Part shown: positions 36,129 through 46,700 of the stretch, one piece after another
How the letters are laid out: each line of letters opens with the position of its first letter
How positions within the stretch are numbered: the first letter of the stretch is position 1
Source of the DNA: Ramlibacter sp.
GTDB taxonomy: Bacteria; Pseudomonadota; Gammaproteobacteria; Burkholderiales; Burkholderiaceae_C
Length of the DNA stretch: 64,000 nucleotides
Reading direction: 5' to 3'
Assembly: GCA_019635415.1 (NCBI GenBank)
Contig: JAHBZN010000001.1
Span: 434,001 to 498,000, forward strand
The notes under the pieces: model-generated
Told to the model about the DNA's origin: nothing
Seen by the model: the letters and a program-made list of their open reading frames with translations, nothing else
Database searches by the model: none
Made by a program: the position numbers and the translations under genes

Positions 36129-37556
36129 TCACGGATGGGGTTGCGCACGCCCATACCTGTCTTCGAAACGAACGATGTCATCCTCGCCCAAGTAGCTGCC
36201 GACCTGCACCTCGATCAACTCCAGCGGAATCTTCCCTGGGTTCTCAAGTGCATGAATGGTGCCGACCGGTAAGTAAATGGACTGGTTCTCAGTCAGCAAA
36301 TGCTCTTGCCCATCCAGTGTCACCCGGGCGGCACCAGAGACGACAACCCAATGCTCTGCACGATGGTGGTGTAGCTGCACAGAGAGTTTGGCACCAGGGT
36401 TGACTGTGATGCGCTTGACCTGATAGCGTGGGCCAACATCCACTGCATCGTAGTGCCCCCAAGGCCGAAACACTTGGCGGTGAAGTCGGTGTTCAGTCCG
36501 GCCACTCTGGAGTTGCTCGACGATCTGCTTTACCTCTTGTGCACGATCTCGGGGTGCGACGAGAACGACATCCTTTGTTTGCACCACCACCGTGTCATTG
36601 AGTCCTACCGTAGCCACCAGCATGCTTTCTGCCATGACCAGATTATGGTGGCTGTCGTGGGTTAGCACATCGCCGCGATGAACATTGCCGTCAGCGTCCT
36701 TAGGAAGAACCTCCCACAGGGCGGCGAATGCACCAACGTCGTTCCAGCCGGCGTCCAAGGAGACCACCGTCGCGGCGTCGGTTCTTTCCATCACGGCACA
36801 GTCGATGGAGTCTCTGGGACAGGCACTGAACGCTTTGGCGTCAACCCGCACAAAGTCAAGATCCGCTTGTGCATTGGCGATTGCCTCGCGGCATGCAGCG
36901 AGGATTTTCGGGTGATGCTTGCCGAGCTCCGAAAGATAGCGACTGGCCCGGAAGAGAAACATTCCGCTGTTCCAAAAATATTCTCCACTGTTCAGATATT
37001 GCTCGGCGACTCTGAGGTCCGGTTTCTCAACAAATGCTGCCACCCGCCATGCGCCATTAGTCACCGCCTCGCCACGTCGAATGTAGCCATAGCCAGTCTC
37101 CGGAGAGTGGGGCACTATGCCGAAAGTCACAAGATTGCCCATCTCAGCCAGCGGGATTGCGGCGAGAATCGCAGCATGGAAGGCGGCTGTGTCGCGTATG
37201 ACATGATCTGCCGCAAGAATCAGGAGCAATGGGTCGGCGTTGTTTTGCATGGCATGCAATGCGCCTAGCGCCACAGCGGGCGCTGTATTGCGCGCGACAG
37301 GCTCCAATAAAATGTTGTGGCCCAGCACCTTCGATTGACGCATTTGCTCGGCGACCAGAAAGCGGTGGCTCTCATTGCAGACCACCAAAGGTGTGGCAAT
37401 AGGCAATCCGCTCAGGCGCGCCACCGTGGTCTGCAGCATTGATTTGGTTCCTTCCAACGGGAGGAACTGTTTGGGATGGAGTTCCCGCGAAAGCGGCCAA
37501 AGTCGTGTCCCCGCCCCCCCAGCCATGAGGATGGGGACAAGTTGGTTCTTTTTCAT
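36129..37556 (-). CDS. manC: Mannose-1-phosphate guanylyltransferase / mannose-6-phosphate isomerase (copy 1)
   Basis: 475 residues, full-length bifunctional type II enzyme. The pyrophosphorylase loop is [20 protein letters not shown] (split by residue 20) and the C-terminal cupin isomerase has [15 protein letters not shown] and [16 protein letters not shown]. It makes GDP-mannose, the substrate for Gmd. It overlaps the GT2 stop (ATGA) and is last in gmd-fcl-GT2-manC. A second manC lies at the other edge of the EPS locus. Confidence 0.95.
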   Translation of the reverse strand: MKKNQLVPILMAGGAGTRLWPLSRELHPKQFLPLEGTKSMLQTTVARLSGLPIATPLVVCNESHRFLVAEQMRQSKVLGHNILLEPVARNTAPAVALGALHAMQNNADPLLLILAADHVIRDTAAFHAAILAAIPLAEMGNLVTFGIVPHSPETGYGYIRRGEAVTNGAWRVAAFVEKPDLRVAEQYLNSGEYFWNSGMFLFRASRYLSELGKHHPKILAACREAIANAQADLDFVRVDAKAFSACPRDSIDCAVMERTDAATVVSLDAGWNDVGAFAALWEVLPKDADGNVHRGDVLTHDSHHNLVMAESMLVATVGLNDTVVVQTKDVVLVAPRDRAQEVKQIVEQLQSGRTEHRLHRQVFRPWGHYDAVDVGPRYQVKRITVNPGAKLSVQLHHHRAEHWVVVSGAARVTLDGQEHLLTENQSIYLPVGTIHALENPGKIPLELIEVQVGSYLGEDDIVRFEDRYGRAQPHP

Positions 37557-38305
37557 CTGAACTGACCTACTTTGCTGAGGTTCTTCCAGACCAGCGCGCC
37601 AAAGCCGCCGAGAGCGCCGATACGAGTGCGACGAAGTGCCTTCCAGTCTTCCTGACTCTTTTTCAGTACGGCCTGGAGCGACCGGTTACTCACACCACCC
37701 AAGCGCATCTTGACGAGTACTTCTGGCAAATACTCCGTTTTAAATCCGGCTTGGGAGAACAACTGAAGAACGCTCAGGTAGTCTGCGGCTACCCGAAATT
37801 GCGTGTCGAACCCTCCTATACGTTCGTACCACTCCCGCCTGACATACAACGTCGGATGGGGTGGCATCCAGCCCCAGGCCAAGCGTTTGGGCGTGAACTG
37901 AGTGCTTTCCCAGCGCCGCACGACGTGCGAGAGGTCGTCTTTGAGTACGTAGTGCAGATCCCCGTAAACGGCGGATACCTCCGGATTTTTGTCGAACTCC
38001 CGAGCGACCTTCCCCAGCACATCCGCCCCGGCGAAAACATCGTCCGCATGCAGAAAACCCACCACATCACCGCTTGACCTCTGGATGCCTTTGTTGAGTG
38101 CATCGTAGATCCCGCGATCCGGTTCGCTCAAGAACACATCCAGTTGGTCCCGGCGCGACCGCAGGAACTCGACGGTTCCATCGCCGCTTGCGCCATCGAT
38201 GACAATATGTTCAATGTCGCCGAAAGTCTGGTCATTGACTGAATTCAAGCAATCTGAAATCGTAGAAATACAGTTCCAGGTCGCTGTGATGACTGAGATC
38301 TTCAC
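37553..38305 (-). CDS. Family 2 glycosyltransferase
   Basis: 250 residues from GTG 38305; TAAGGGA before it, partly the fcl stop, serves as ribosome-binding site. The GT-A fold has [28 protein letters not shown], the [12 protein letters not shown] loop, HADDV (DxD) and [18 protein letters not shown]. This is the WcaE-like branch of GT2, often a fucosyl- or other sugar transferase. Its place between fcl and manC suggests it uses GDP-fucose or GDP-mannose. The C-terminus has no TM segment, so it is a soluble or peripheral enzyme. Confidence 0.88.
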   Translation of the reverse strand: MKISVITATWNCISTISDCLNSVNDQTFGDIEHIVIDGASGDGTVEFLRSRRDQLDVFLSEPDRGIYDALNKGIQRSSGDVVGFLHADDVFAGADVLGKVAREFDKNPEVSAVYGDLHYVLKDDLSHVVRRWESTQFTPKRLAWGWMPPHPTLYVRREWYERIGGFDTQFRVAADYLSVLQLFSQAGFKTEYLPEVLVKMRLGGVSNRSLQAVLKKSQEDWKALRRTRIGALGGFGALVWKNLSKVGQFR

Positions 38306-38319
38306 GAGGATGTCATCCC

Positions 38320-39297
38320 TTAGCCTGTAAATCCGCGGACATACTTTACGTTGCTGACATACCATGCGTAAGCGTCACGCAGCCCTTCCTCCAATCCGAT
38401 TTGGGCCGTCCATCCAAGAGCCTTGATCCGACTGACGTCCAGGAGCTTTCTAGGGGCGCCATCTGGTTTGCTGGAGTCGAAAGTAAGCCTGCCTTGAAAC
38501 CCCGTTACCCGGGCAACGGTTTGAGCCAGATCACGGATCGTGCAATCTATCCCTGTCCCTACGTTGATGTGGCTGGTCAGGGGCTGCGTATGAGCCTGAT
38601 ACACATCCTGCGGCAATTCCATGACGTGAACACTGGCCGCGGCCATATCGTCCACGTGCAGGAACTCGCGCATGGGTGCCCCACTCCCCCATATTGACAC
38701 TTCGGGATCCCTGCGTAAGGCGGCCTCGTGAAATCGCCGCAGAAGAGCTGGAATCACATGGCTATTTTCGGGGTGAAAGTTGTCATGGGGTCCGTAAAGA
38801 TTTGTGGGCATCACGCTACGGAAGTCACGACCGTACTGGCGGTTGTGGCTCTCGCACAGCTTGATGCCCGCAATCTTGGCGATGGCATAGGGCTCGTTTG
38901 TCGGCTCCAAGGCGCCCGTGAGCAACATGTCTTCGCGCATGGGCTGCTCCGCGAACTTTGGGTAGATGCAGCTTGAGCCCAGGAAGAGCAGCTGTTGAAC
39001 GTTGTTGGCGTGCGCCCCGTGAATCACATTCGCCTCGATCATCAGGTTCTCGTAGATGAACTCAGCCGGGTAGATGCTATTGGCGTGGATGCCCCCCACT
39101 TTTGCGGCGGCCAGGTAAACCTGATCGAATTTCCTGGCGCGAAAAAAAGCAAGAACTTCAGCTTGGTCGAGCAGATTGAGCTCGCCACGATCCGCAGTGA
39201 TGATGTTCCGATACCCCAACATCTGCAAACGGCGCACAATCGCCGAGCCTGCCATGCCTTGATGGCCCGCTACGAAAACGGTCTTTTCTGATCTCAT
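38320..39297 (-). CDS. fcl: GDP-L-fucose synthase
   Basis: 325 residues. The Rossmann loop is [15 protein letters not shown], the active site is LGSSCIYPK with Y-x3-K in [10 protein letters not shown], and [15 protein letters not shown] is the family signature. The enzyme epimerises and reduces GDP-4-keto-6-deoxymannose to GDP-L-fucose. It lies 7 bp after gmd and is cotranscribed. Confidence 0.96.
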   Translation of the reverse strand: MRSEKTVFVAGHQGMAGSAIVRRLQMLGYRNIITADRGELNLLDQAEVLAFFRARKFDQVYLAAAKVGGIHANSIYPAEFIYENLMIEANVIHGAHANNVQQLLFLGSSCIYPKFAEQPMREDMLLTGALEPTNEPYAIAKIAGIKLCESHNRQYGRDFRSVMPTNLYGPHDNFHPENSHVIPALLRRFHEAALRRDPEVSIWGSGAPMREFLHVDDMAAASVHVMELPQDVYQAHTQPLTSHINVGTGIDCTIRDLAQTVARVTGFQGRLTFDSSKPDGAPRKLLDVSRIKALGWTAQIGLEEGLRDAYAWYVSNVKYVRGFTG

Positions 39298-39304
39298 TCA
39301 GGCC

Positions 39305-40426
39305 TCAGGTGTCTTTCGTCACTGAAATCTCATGCCCATGTGCTCTCAGCAGCGCGTGCCGCTGAGCGACCTTCAGATCTTCTGCGACCATCTCTGCGCA
39401 CATTTGTTGCACTCCAATTTCTGATATCCAGCCCAGTTTGTTCCTAGCTTTGGTCGGATCGCCCAGAAGAGTATCGACCTCGGCGGGCCTGAAGTAACGG
39501 GGGTCGACCCGGACAACAACATCACCAACCTTTAGCGCAGGCGCCTTCATGCCCATCACAGCTTCGACCCGGGCGATCTCATCGACACCTTTACCCTCGA
39601 AGCGAAGGGCGAGGCCGAGTTCTGAGGCTGACCACCGTATGAAGTCGCGTACCGTGTACTGGACTCCAGTTGCGATTACAAAGTCTTCTGGCTTGTCCTG
39701 TTGCAACATCATCCATTGCATTCGCACATAGTCCTGGGCGTGACCCCAATCCCGCAGTGCGTCTATGTTCCCCAGGTAGAGACACTTATCGAGACCCAAG
39801 GCAATGTTGGTCAGCCCTCGAGTGATCTTCCGTGTAACAAATGTTTCGCCCCGGCGTGGACTCTCGTGGTTGAAGAGAATCCCATTGCAAGCATACATGC
39901 CGTATGCCTCGCGGTAGTTGACCGTGATCCAGTAAGCGTAAAGCTTGGCGACGGCGTAAGGGCTGCGTGGGTAGAAGGGCGTGGTCTCATTCTGCGGAGA
40001 TTCCTGGACCAATCCGTAGAGCTCACTGGTGCTCGCCTGGTAGAACCGGGTCTTCTTCTCCAGGCCAAGAAGACGGATGGCCTCGAGCAGTCGCAGGGTG
40101 CCGATGGCATCAACATCTGCTGTGTATTCCGGGCTTTCAAAGCTCACGGCAACGTGACTCTGCGCCCCCAAGTTGTAGACTTCATCGGGTTGCACCTGCT
40201 GGATGATGCGAGTCAGATTCAAGGAGTCACTCAAGTCGCCATAGTGCAAGGCGAACTGGCGGTCCGTCAGATGCGGGTCTTCGTAGATGTGGTCTATGCG
40301 TTGAGTGTTGAATGAAGAAGATCGACGCTTGATGCCGTGGACCTCGTACCCTTTCTCAAGCAGCAATTCGGCAAGATACGAACCGTCCTGGCCGGTGACA
40401 CCGGTTATCAATGCACGCTTTTGCAT
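39305..40426 (-). CDS. gmd: GDP-mannose 4,6-dehydratase
   Basis: 373 residues, full length. The NADP loop is [18 protein letters not shown], followed by [13 protein letters not shown]; the catalytic Thr-Glu region is [11 protein letters not shown] and Y-x3-K is [17 protein letters not shown] at 40433-40437 sets the start. It is the first gene of gmd-fcl-GT2-manC, making GDP-fucose. Upstream is a 262-bp AT-rich gap that probably holds its own promoter or an operon break. Confidence 0.97.
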   Translation of the reverse strand: MQKRALITGVTGQDGSYLAELLLEKGYEVHGIKRRSSSFNTQRIDHIYEDPHLTDRQFALHYGDLSDSLNLTRIIQQVQPDEVYNLGAQSHVAVSFESPEYTADVDAIGTLRLLEAIRLLGLEKKTRFYQASTSELYGLVQESPQNETTPFYPRSPYAVAKLYAYWITVNYREAYGMYACNGILFNHESPRRGETFVTRKITRGLTNIALGLDKCLYLGNIDALRDWGHAQDYVRMQWMMLQQDKPEDFVIATGVQYTVRDFIRWSASELGLALRFEGKGVDEIARVEAVMGMKAPALKVGDVVVRVDPRYFRPAEVDTLLGDPTKARNKLGWISEIGVQQMCAEMVAEDLKVAQRHALLRAHGHEISVTKDT

Positions 40427-40564
40427 TCTGAACTCCTGCTAGATGACCGACTTTCGAGAAGTGCTTTTTCACAACTAATGCCACCACGTTGCCGAAGCGG
40501 GAAGTTGAGGCGCCAATTCAGTTTTTGGAAAAATTCTTGCATCATTGGAGACGGAATATCTATT

Positions 40565-40584
40565 ACCTGCAAAGACCTGCAAAG
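40565..40584. repeat. ACCTGCAAAG x2 tandem repeat in the gmd-wzy gap
   Basis: Two exact 10-bp copies in the 262-bp AT-rich gap (40427-40688), followed by a third partial one (ACCGTCAAG). TTGACG (minus strand, 40592-40587) overlaps it, but no good -10 is at 17 bp. The gap has no gene I can support. Confidence 0.5.
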
Positions 40585-40688
40585 ACCGTCAAGAAGATAG
40601 GGCTCAGAGGCAACTGATCACGATTCAACAGTTGAGCTGAGAAAATTTTGAATTGGCGAGTTAGTGCGGGCGTTTATTTGTCTATTTT

Positions 40689-42107
40689 TCAAGTTCTTGC
40701 AATTTTTGCATCATCAGCGGTCATGTACTGCGTGGATGTCGACCCGTGGCACCGAGAGAGAGGGCGCGAAAATGCCAACAAAAAAATAACGATGAGACCT
40801 CCACCACTCAGCAATGAGGTGGAGAGTGGAGCGTTTAGAAGTGCCATCCAGAAACCAGTGAGCCAGAGGGCGATCAATCGAGATGGAAACGGCCGTGAAA
40901 CGGCGTTGATGGTGTGCATTACCGCTGCAACGGCCAGGGTTGCGGGAACTATTCCCACTAATCCCATGGCCGCAAGGCCATCAGTTGCCCAGAAATTGGC
41001 ATTGAAGTTAGCCATCTCAGTGCCGGAATACGTGAGCCCGATCATTTGCCCGAGTGAAAGGCTGCCGTATGGATAGGCACCCGTTAAAAAATTGACGATA
41101 CCGACGTGTGTGTAATACGTGTAGCTATTGGCGGAAAAAAAATCGTGGTACGTGGTCAGATTCCACCCACCGGTTGCTAGCGTTCGGACTAGGAGGATAG
41201 ATTTGAAAATTTCTGATCCGGGAGGTTCGAAGATCGCAAAGAAAGTTAAGGCTGCGCAAATTGCTAGTGTAAGGCGCAACATAAAGTCCTTACCTTTTAC
41301 AAACAGCCATCCGCAGACGAGGACAACAAATGGCAACATGAGCGTGCTCTTTGCGCCGTTTGTCATATACACAACGATAGATAATGCAATTGAAAAAAAT
41401 AGCGGCAGTTTTCTTTTTCCAATAACTCCAAGTGCGGCATAGTATGGTATGAAGCATATGGACAGCCACAGCGTAATGTATCCAAAGATTCCGCCTAGAG
41501 CCCTATCCTGCGCATCAAATCGCAGGTCGTATACGTCTTCAAAGCCTACTAATCTCATGTGACCCCAGTTAAGGAAGATCACGATGAATGCCCCAACAAG
41601 GGTAGAGCCCAGCATCAGAAGCCGTGCTGTGGGGTTGAGGACAATATCTTCATATGGGATCTGAAGGGGACTCGTTGACACCGAAATATTGTGGGAATTT
41701 TCGATTCGGGTATGACGAGAGAAGAAAAATATAACTAACATGCTTCCCGCAAGTAAAAGCATGACAGATGCTAATTCCACCCCTGATCCTGTCCACATGA
41801 AAAGCATGGTGAGCTGAGCAGGTGCGTAGCACAGAACATACAGCAATGTGGCGCCATAGTTTGCGGGTGCCAGATCATCTGAGTATGCGAGTAGGGGTAT
41901 AAGCGCTACTAGGTATGCGAAAACATACCAAATAGGAAGACGATCAATGTAGTTGTAGTGTGCATACTCGAACGCAGGATTTACGTAAATGAGATACATC
42001 CAGTGATATAGACCGAGATATAGGAATGCTATAAAAGTCCTGATAATCGATCCGAATTTCATGCTGCTAATATCTTGGACAGATAGTTCAATGTACTCAT
42101 GATTCAA
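40689..42107 (-). CDS. wzy: O-antigen/EPS polymerase, Wzy-like
   Basis: 472 residues (457 if ATG 42062 is used). It is a polytopic membrane protein with about a dozen TM segments and one large periplasmic loop (~residues 305-360, ending before TYSGTEMANFNANFWATDGLA), the layout of Wzy. Sequence identity within the family is always low, so the call rests on topology and on the neighbouring wzx. The base composition is clearly more A/T-rich than the rest of the window, as is common for wzy and a sign of transfer. It would join lipid-linked repeat units in the periplasm. Confidence 0.8.
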   Translation of the reverse strand: MNHEYIELSVQDISSMKFGSIIRTFIAFLYLGLYHWMYLIYVNPAFEYAHYNYIDRLPIWYVFAYLVALIPLLAYSDDLAPANYGATLLYVLCYAPAQLTMLFMWTGSGVELASVMLLLAGSMLVIFFFSRHTRIENSHNISVSTSPLQIPYEDIVLNPTARLLMLGSTLVGAFIVIFLNWGHMRLVGFEDVYDLRFDAQDRALGGIFGYITLWLSICFIPYYAALGVIGKRKLPLFFSIALSIVVYMTNGAKSTLMLPFVVLVCGWLFVKGKDFMLRLTLAICAALTFFAIFEPPGSEIFKSILLVRTLATGGWNLTTYHDFFSANSYTYYTHVGIVNFLTGAYPYGSLSLGQMIGLTYSGTEMANFNANFWATDGLAAMGLVGIVPATLAVAAVMHTINAVSRPFPSRLIALWLTGFWMALLNAPLSTSLLSGGGLIVIFLLAFSRPLSRCHGSTSTQYMTADDAKIART

Positions 42108-42131
42108 AAATCACAGTCGATTTTATTGTTG

Positions 42132-43445
42132 TCATCGACAAATTTGTTCTTGAGGTGTGTTGGTCTTTGACATAGAGTCTTGTTCAACTGCACGGTATAC
42201 CACTAAAAAATAGATGAGGTAGGCCATTGCTAGAAGCCATGACAAGTAGGCCATCGCATCCATGAATGGAACGGCATGTTGCGTGCATATCTCAATTAGC
42301 AGCGGAACGCCAACGACGCGGACCAAATCAGACCACACCTTGAGTTGAGGCTTGTTAACCACAGCCAGCAGCCTTGAAATGGGGCTGGCAACGAAGGCCA
42401 CGATCATGAAGGGCGTCATGGCCTGCGCAATGTGGGCTGCAAGGTCCCACGAGTTTCCCAAGACGAACGGAAATACCAAAGGTGCGAGGATGAGGACCGG
42501 CAGATAGATGGCACACCCCGCCGCGAGCAGTGCCAGGGCCACTTTTCTTGTGAAACGCGGTAGCTCTGATGGGGCATTGAGTCGAAGCGCTGCACCCCGG
42601 GTGTGAATCACGTCGGCAACGGCGGTGCCAATCAGGGCTGATGGCGCCACCAGGATCATGGCAACGAGGAAGTATTCTCCTGCTTCCTTGGCTCCGTACC
42701 GCGCGGCGAACAGAGGAGCGATCATCAATGAGGCAGCGGCATCAATCAGGGCAAGTGGCAGCATGGCCGCGGTGTACCTGCGCTCACGCCGGGCGATTGC
42801 CCACCAGGCGCTGACCCAGTTCGCTTTCATGCGCAGGACGGCAAGCTTTGGCAGCAAGGGCCGTATCAGGCCTCCGACCCCAATTCCGCGCCCTGTGAGT
42901 TCGCCCAGTGCCAGGCCGCCCCATCCGGGCGCGACGGCCGACCACAGGATGGGCGCAATCGCCCGGCCCAGGCTTTGCTTCAGCGAAGCGCGTGCAATGT
43001 GCTCAAAATGGTTGTCGCGAAGCGTCCGGTACCGGCTGGCCAGATAAAGCCCGTTTGACAGCACCATGATGCTGACCAGGGGAACGCTCCAGAAAGAAAG
43101 CTGACCAAAGCCTATCCAATGGTTGAGGATCATGACCCCCATGATCAACCCGCTCATAGCAGACACCGCTGCGGCGCTGATCACGGCTGCGACGAACAAT
43201 TCGTCAGCAGCCTGGTCACTGGAGCTCCCGACGATGGCAATGTCGAGGCAGAGGCACGCGCCAACGGTGGCCACTCCGACAAATCCGGTCAGCAGGCCGA
43301 AAAGACCGAAGGCCGCTGGGTCGTAGAGACGGGTCAGCAGTGGCAGTGAGGCCAGAATGGCCAGCTGCCCCAGCCCGGTGGCGCCTGCCAGCACACCGAC
43401 CGCCCGCAGTGCGGGCCGGTGCATCAGCCGGGTCAGAACTGACAT
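42132..43445 (-). CDS. wzx: Polysaccharide flippase, Wzx-like (PST family)
   Basis: 437 residues from ATG 43445; the frame extends nine codons further. It has 12-14 TM segments. The start is VLTRLMHRPALRAVGVLAGATGLGQLA (split), typical of Wzx N-terminal helices, with a conserved-type cytoplasmic SRYRTLRDNHFEHIARA loop. It flips undecaprenyl-linked repeat units. Coding GC is intermediate. It lies between a glycosyltransferase and wzy. Confidence 0.88.
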   Translation of the reverse strand: MSVLTRLMHRPALRAVGVLAGATGLGQLAILASLPLLTRLYDPAAFGLFGLLTGFVGVATVGACLCLDIAIVGSSSDQAADELFVAAVISAAAVSAMSGLIMGVMILNHWIGFGQLSFWSVPLVSIMVLSNGLYLASRYRTLRDNHFEHIARASLKQSLGRAIAPILWSAVAPGWGGLALGELTGRGIGVGGLIRPLLPKLAVLRMKANWVSAWWAIARRERRYTAAMLPLALIDAAASLMIAPLFAARYGAKEAGEYFLVAMILVAPSALIGTAVADVIHTRGAALRLNAPSELPRFTRKVALALLAAGCAIYLPVLILAPLVFPFVLGNSWDLAAHIAQAMTPFMIVAFVASPISRLLAVVNKPQLKVWSDLVRVVGVPLLIEICTQHAVPFMDAMAYLSWLLAMAYLIYFLVVYRAVEQDSMSKTNTPQEQICR

Positions 43446-43449
43446 ACCG

Positions 43450-44430
43450 TCACCAGGGCTGGAAACCCGCACGGCGGATCAGGTTCTTGATCCCCACGGG
43501 GATCACGCGTTGAATCATGCGGCGCGCCAGTACGGCCGCTGCCGGCCGGATCCCGCCATTGAAGCCAGGCTCAATGGCCCTTATGGTGTTCAGCACCGAT
43601 TCCAGCGCCACCTCATAGCGGCGGTAGACACTGGCAGGTGGGGGAGCGTCTGCCGAATAAACCGCGGAGACGTGGTCGTAGCGCATGCCCGTGAGCAGCT
43701 GGAACTGGTGGAAGTGATAAAAGAGCAGGGGGGCCTCGTCAACAAAGATGGCTCCGCCGGCTTCCCGAAACTGGTGGTTGGGATAGTTCCACGGCGCGAC
43801 ACCAGCTCCCTTGTGCTGCAGTACATGAACCGATGGGTAGTCCTGCGGCCAGGAGTCGAGGTACTTTTGATCACCGAGCTTGCCATCTTCCAGCCTGGCA
43901 AAGCACCATTCGATGCACTGATCCCGCCAGCGCTGCAGGCAATGCAGTCCGTCGGCGTCGCGGCGGAAGCTGACCCATTCGACGTTGTAGAGCCCGTAGG
44001 CTTCCAGATGCCGCAGCCGCGGTGTAAACCGGTGTTCGATGATGGCGATTGACTTCCCGCCAATTTCGTCGAACAACGGCTCCACCGGCGAAAAGAACAT
44101 GAGGTCGGCATCCAGATAGGTCAGCATCTCGACACCTGGCCGATTGCGCATCAGGTACCAGCACAGCGAGGCTGAGAGCGTCCAGCAATACTCGGCAATG
44201 GAGCGCCCGGGTTTCACGCGCAGAAGATCCTCGTCTTCCATGGTCTGAAGACTGAGCGTCGTGACGCCCGGCAATGCGAGGGTCTGCAGCAGGCGCTGGG
44301 TCTGGCTGTCCATGCACAGGACTTCAACCTCCGCCGTCGGGCACCACTGGCGCAAGGTCTGCAGCATGACAACGCCTTTGAGCAGGTAGTTGCAGTCAAA
44401 CAGGGTGCAGAAATGGTGAACCGGTTTCAT
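43450..44430 (-). CDS. Glycosyltransferase (DxD, GT8-like)
   Basis: 326 residues from ATG 44430, overlapping the methyltransferase stop as ATGA. The N-terminus FCTLFDCNYLLKGVVMLQTL (20 residues) and TYLDADLMFFSPVEPLFDE (DxD) resemble the nucleotide-diphospho-sugar transferases of GT8. His and Trp-rich blocks VLQHKGAGVAPWNY follow. It probably adds one sugar to the repeat unit. There is no TM segment. Sugar and linkage are unknown. Confidence 0.8.
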   Translation of the reverse strand: MKPVHHFCTLFDCNYLLKGVVMLQTLRQWCPTAEVEVLCMDSQTQRLLQTLALPGVTTLSLQTMEDEDLLRVKPGRSIAEYCWTLSASLCWYLMRNRPGVEMLTYLDADLMFFSPVEPLFDEIGGKSIAIIEHRFTPRLRHLEAYGLYNVEWVSFRRDADGLHCLQRWRDQCIEWCFARLEDGKLGDQKYLDSWPQDYPSVHVLQHKGAGVAPWNYPNHQFREAGGAIFVDEAPLLFYHFHQFQLLTGMRYDHVSAVYSADAPPPASVYRRYEVALESVLNTIRAIEPGFNGGIRPAAAVLARRMIQRVIPVGIKNLIRRAGFQPW

Positions 44431-45230
44431 TGCGTCACCTTTTCGCAAAGGTAGGTCTTGGTGGCAACGGCGTCGCCGTCTTGCCAGCTTGCATCCAGCG
44501 TCACGACGGCGCTGACAGCCAACCCATGGCGGCGCATGAGATGGATCAGTTCTTCTTCATTGAAATGAATTTCCAGGGTCTTGACGCCATATGCCATCTT
44601 GGTAAAGCGCCGTGTCTTGCTCTGGTGCAAGACGGGGGTGCGGTGAAAAACGACATGGTGGCGCGCAACACGCGCAGCTTCGGCAATGGCTTTTTCGTAA
44701 TCTGCAACGTGAAGAATGCAGCAACCGGAAAGCACGATGTCGATGCTGCCATCCGGTTCTGGCAGGGCGCAAGCATCGGCCACCAGAAAGGCGAAATCGG
44801 GGTGAAGCCGCCGCGCCAGGTCAATAAAAGCGGGGGAAAAATCGCAACCCCGATATTCCACGGGCAGTGACTTGATGGCAAAAGCCTCGCCGTGGTAACC
44901 GCTTGAGCACCCAACCTCAAGCAAGGTGGCCAGCCCGGCCTGCGGGAGGATGGGGCGCAAGAGGTCCACCAGCACATCAAAATTGCGGACTTCTTGCCCG
45001 CTTCGGTAAGCCGCCAGTGCCGCGTCGACGCCTTTGCGCTGCGCTTCGGGAATGGAGGGGGCTTGCCACGCGTTTGCCAACTCGGTTGACACAGCTTCGG
45101 CTTCGCCGGGGGGCAACGGCCTGTATTGCCCGGACACGCTGCGACGAAATGGTGACGCCAGCGTCCGGAGAACGGACTTGAGCTGTGGGTGCCGGTTGGC
45201 AAAGCTCCGGATGAGGGATGTGATGGGCAT
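44427..45230 (-). CDS. SAM-dependent methyltransferase (class I)
   Basis: 267 residues from ATG 45230. The SAM loop is LLEVGCSSGYHGEAFA, motif II CDFSPAFIDLARRL, then VLSGCCILHVADYE and HHVVFHRTPV. This is the Methyltransf_11/25 pattern. Its place after FdtB suggests sugar methylation on the amino-sugar or another EPS residue. The substrate is inferred only. Confidence 0.85.
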   Translation of the reverse strand: MPITSLIRSFANRHPQLKSVLRTLASPFRRSVSGQYRPLPPGEAEAVSTELANAWQAPSIPEAQRKGVDAALAAYRSGQEVRNFDVLVDLLRPILPQAGLATLLEVGCSSGYHGEAFAIKSLPVEYRGCDFSPAFIDLARRLHPDFAFLVADACALPEPDGSIDIVLSGCCILHVADYEKAIAEAARVARHHVVFHRTPVLHQSKTRRFTKMAYGVKTLEIHFNEEELIHLMRRHGLAVSAVVTLDASWQDGDAVATKTYLCEKVTQ

Positions 45231-45234
45231 CGGT

Positions 45235-46332
45235 CTAGTCCCCGAGGCCCGGGAATTGCCGGATAGTCTCGCAGACCGATTGCACGTCCTGTTCACTGGT
45301 GGCAAAGGAAATGGGCAGACTCAGAATGCTGGAATGAATCTGCTCGGCGATGGGGTAGTCGCCCGACAGAATGCCCTTCATGGCCTCTTGTCGGTGCGGT
45401 GGGATCGGGTAGTGCACCTCTGTTTTGACGCCCTGGTCTAGCAACCAGCCACGCAGTGCGTCGCGTCTGGCGTGGCGCACGGCAAATATATGAAAGACGT
45501 CGAGCTCATCGACCTGGCGCGCGGGAAGCACCAGCTCCCTCGGCAGAAGGTTGAAATACATGGTGGCGAGTCGACGCTTGTGCGTGGTGATGGCTTCCAG
45601 ATGCGCAAGCTTGACGCGCAGGATGGCGGCCTGCATTTCGTCCAGGCGGGAGTTGTAGCCAGCATAGGTGTTGACGTATTTGACCTTGGAGCCATAGTTC
45701 CGCCAGTGGCGCAGGCGGTCGGCAAAAGATTTGTCGTTGGTCACAATGGTGCCGGCATCACCCAGCGCACCAAGATTCTTGGTGGGGTAGAAACTGAAGC
45801 AGCCCGCAATGCCAAAGGTTCCGGTGGCCTTGTCCTTCAGACGGGCACCATGCGACTGGGCGCAGTCTTCCACAACATGCAAGCCATGTTCGGTGGCGAA
45901 AGCACAAATGAGGTCCATGCGGCAAGGCTTGCCATACAGGTGGGTGACACAGATGGCGGCCGTGCGGCGGGTCAATACCGGCCGCAGTTGCCGGGGGTCC
46001 ATGTTGTAGGTGGCCAGGTCCGGTTCGACCAATACGGGCGTCAGGCCGGCATGAACAATCGCCAGGATGGTGGCAATGTAGGTGTTGGAGGCCACCAGGA
46101 CTTCAGCGCCCGCAGGCAATTCGAGTGCCTTGAAGGACAGCGTCAACGCGTCGAGTCCGTTTGCCACGCCGATGCAATGCCCGACCTGCAAGGCATGGGC
46201 AAATTCCTGTTCGAAAGCCTGGACTTCCTGGCCCAGGATGTACCAGCCTGATTCAATGACGCGCTTGACCGCCGCGAGCAACTCGCCAGACAGCCCCTGA
46301 TTTGCGGCCTTCAGGTTCTCGTACTCAATCAT
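45235..46332 (-). CDS. DegT/DnrJ/EryC1/StrS aminotransferase, FdtB/QdtB-like
   Basis: 365 residues. The PLP-Lys block is FYPTKNLGALGDAG near residue 185, with VVEDCAQSHGA before it and EVHYPIPPHRQ near the C-terminus. It transfers an amino group to C3 of a dTDP-3-keto-6-deoxyhexose. Coupled (ATGA) to the FdtA-like isomerase, it fits the FdtAB or QdtAB route to dTDP-Fuc3N or dTDP-Qui3N. The rmlA/rmlB genes needed for the precursor are not in the window. Confidence 0.85.
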   Translation of the reverse strand: MIEYENLKAANQGLSGELLAAVKRVIESGWYILGQEVQAFEQEFAHALQVGHCIGVANGLDALTLSFKALELPAGAEVLVASNTYIATILAIVHAGLTPVLVEPDLATYNMDPRQLRPVLTRRTAAICVTHLYGKPCRMDLICAFATEHGLHVVEDCAQSHGARLKDKATGTFGIAGCFSFYPTKNLGALGDAGTIVTNDKSFADRLRHWRNYGSKVKYVNTYAGYNSRLDEMQAAILRVKLAHLEAITTHKRRLATMYFNLLPRELVLPARQVDELDVFHIFAVRHARRDALRGWLLDQGVKTEVHYPIPPHRQEAMKGILSGDYPIAEQIHSSILSLPISFATSEQDVQSVCETIRQFPGLGD

Positions 46333-46700
46333 CTCGCGTAAGGTTCATCTATGTATTCGGAGCGGTCATAGGGGGTTGAGGCCATGACCAGAAGAATGCT
46401 GGAGGGGCCAAACAGCATGGTGTGCCAGTCCTCCGGCTCAACGAGCAGGCATTGGTCGGGGCGGTCGAGAACAATATCGCTACGTTTGGTGCCGTCGTCC
46501 ATATGGATGGTGACGCTCCCTGAGACGGCCACCAGCGCCTGGCGGGTTGTGTGGTGACGATGCCCACCGCGCAGCTGGCCATCTGCCCGGCTGATCCAGA
46601 AAACGCGGCGAATGGCAAATGGCAGTTCGTCCTGCAATATGGCAAGGTGGCCTCGCTCGTCCGTGGAGGATCGCAGCGGGATGAGACGGAAGTCACTCAT
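46329..46700 (-). CDS. FdtA/QdtA-like dTDP-keto-hexose isomerase (cupin)
   Basis: 123 residues from ATG 46700. The WxcM-like cupin is seen in DERGHLAILQDELPFAIRR, GGHRHHTTRQALVAVSGSV (metal/active-site His) and LLVEPEDWHTM. It moves the keto group from C4 to C3 of dTDP-6-deoxyhexose before amination. It overlaps both neighbours: the upstream fusion gene by 8 bp and fdtB by ATGA. FdtA and QdtA cannot be told apart by eye. Confidence 0.85.
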   Translation of the reverse strand: MSDFRLIPLRSSTDERGHLAILQDELPFAIRRVFWISRADGQLRGGHRHHTTRQALVAVSGSVTIHMDDGTKRSDIVLDRPDQCLLVEPEDWHTMLFGPSSILLVMASTPYDRSEYIDEPYAR

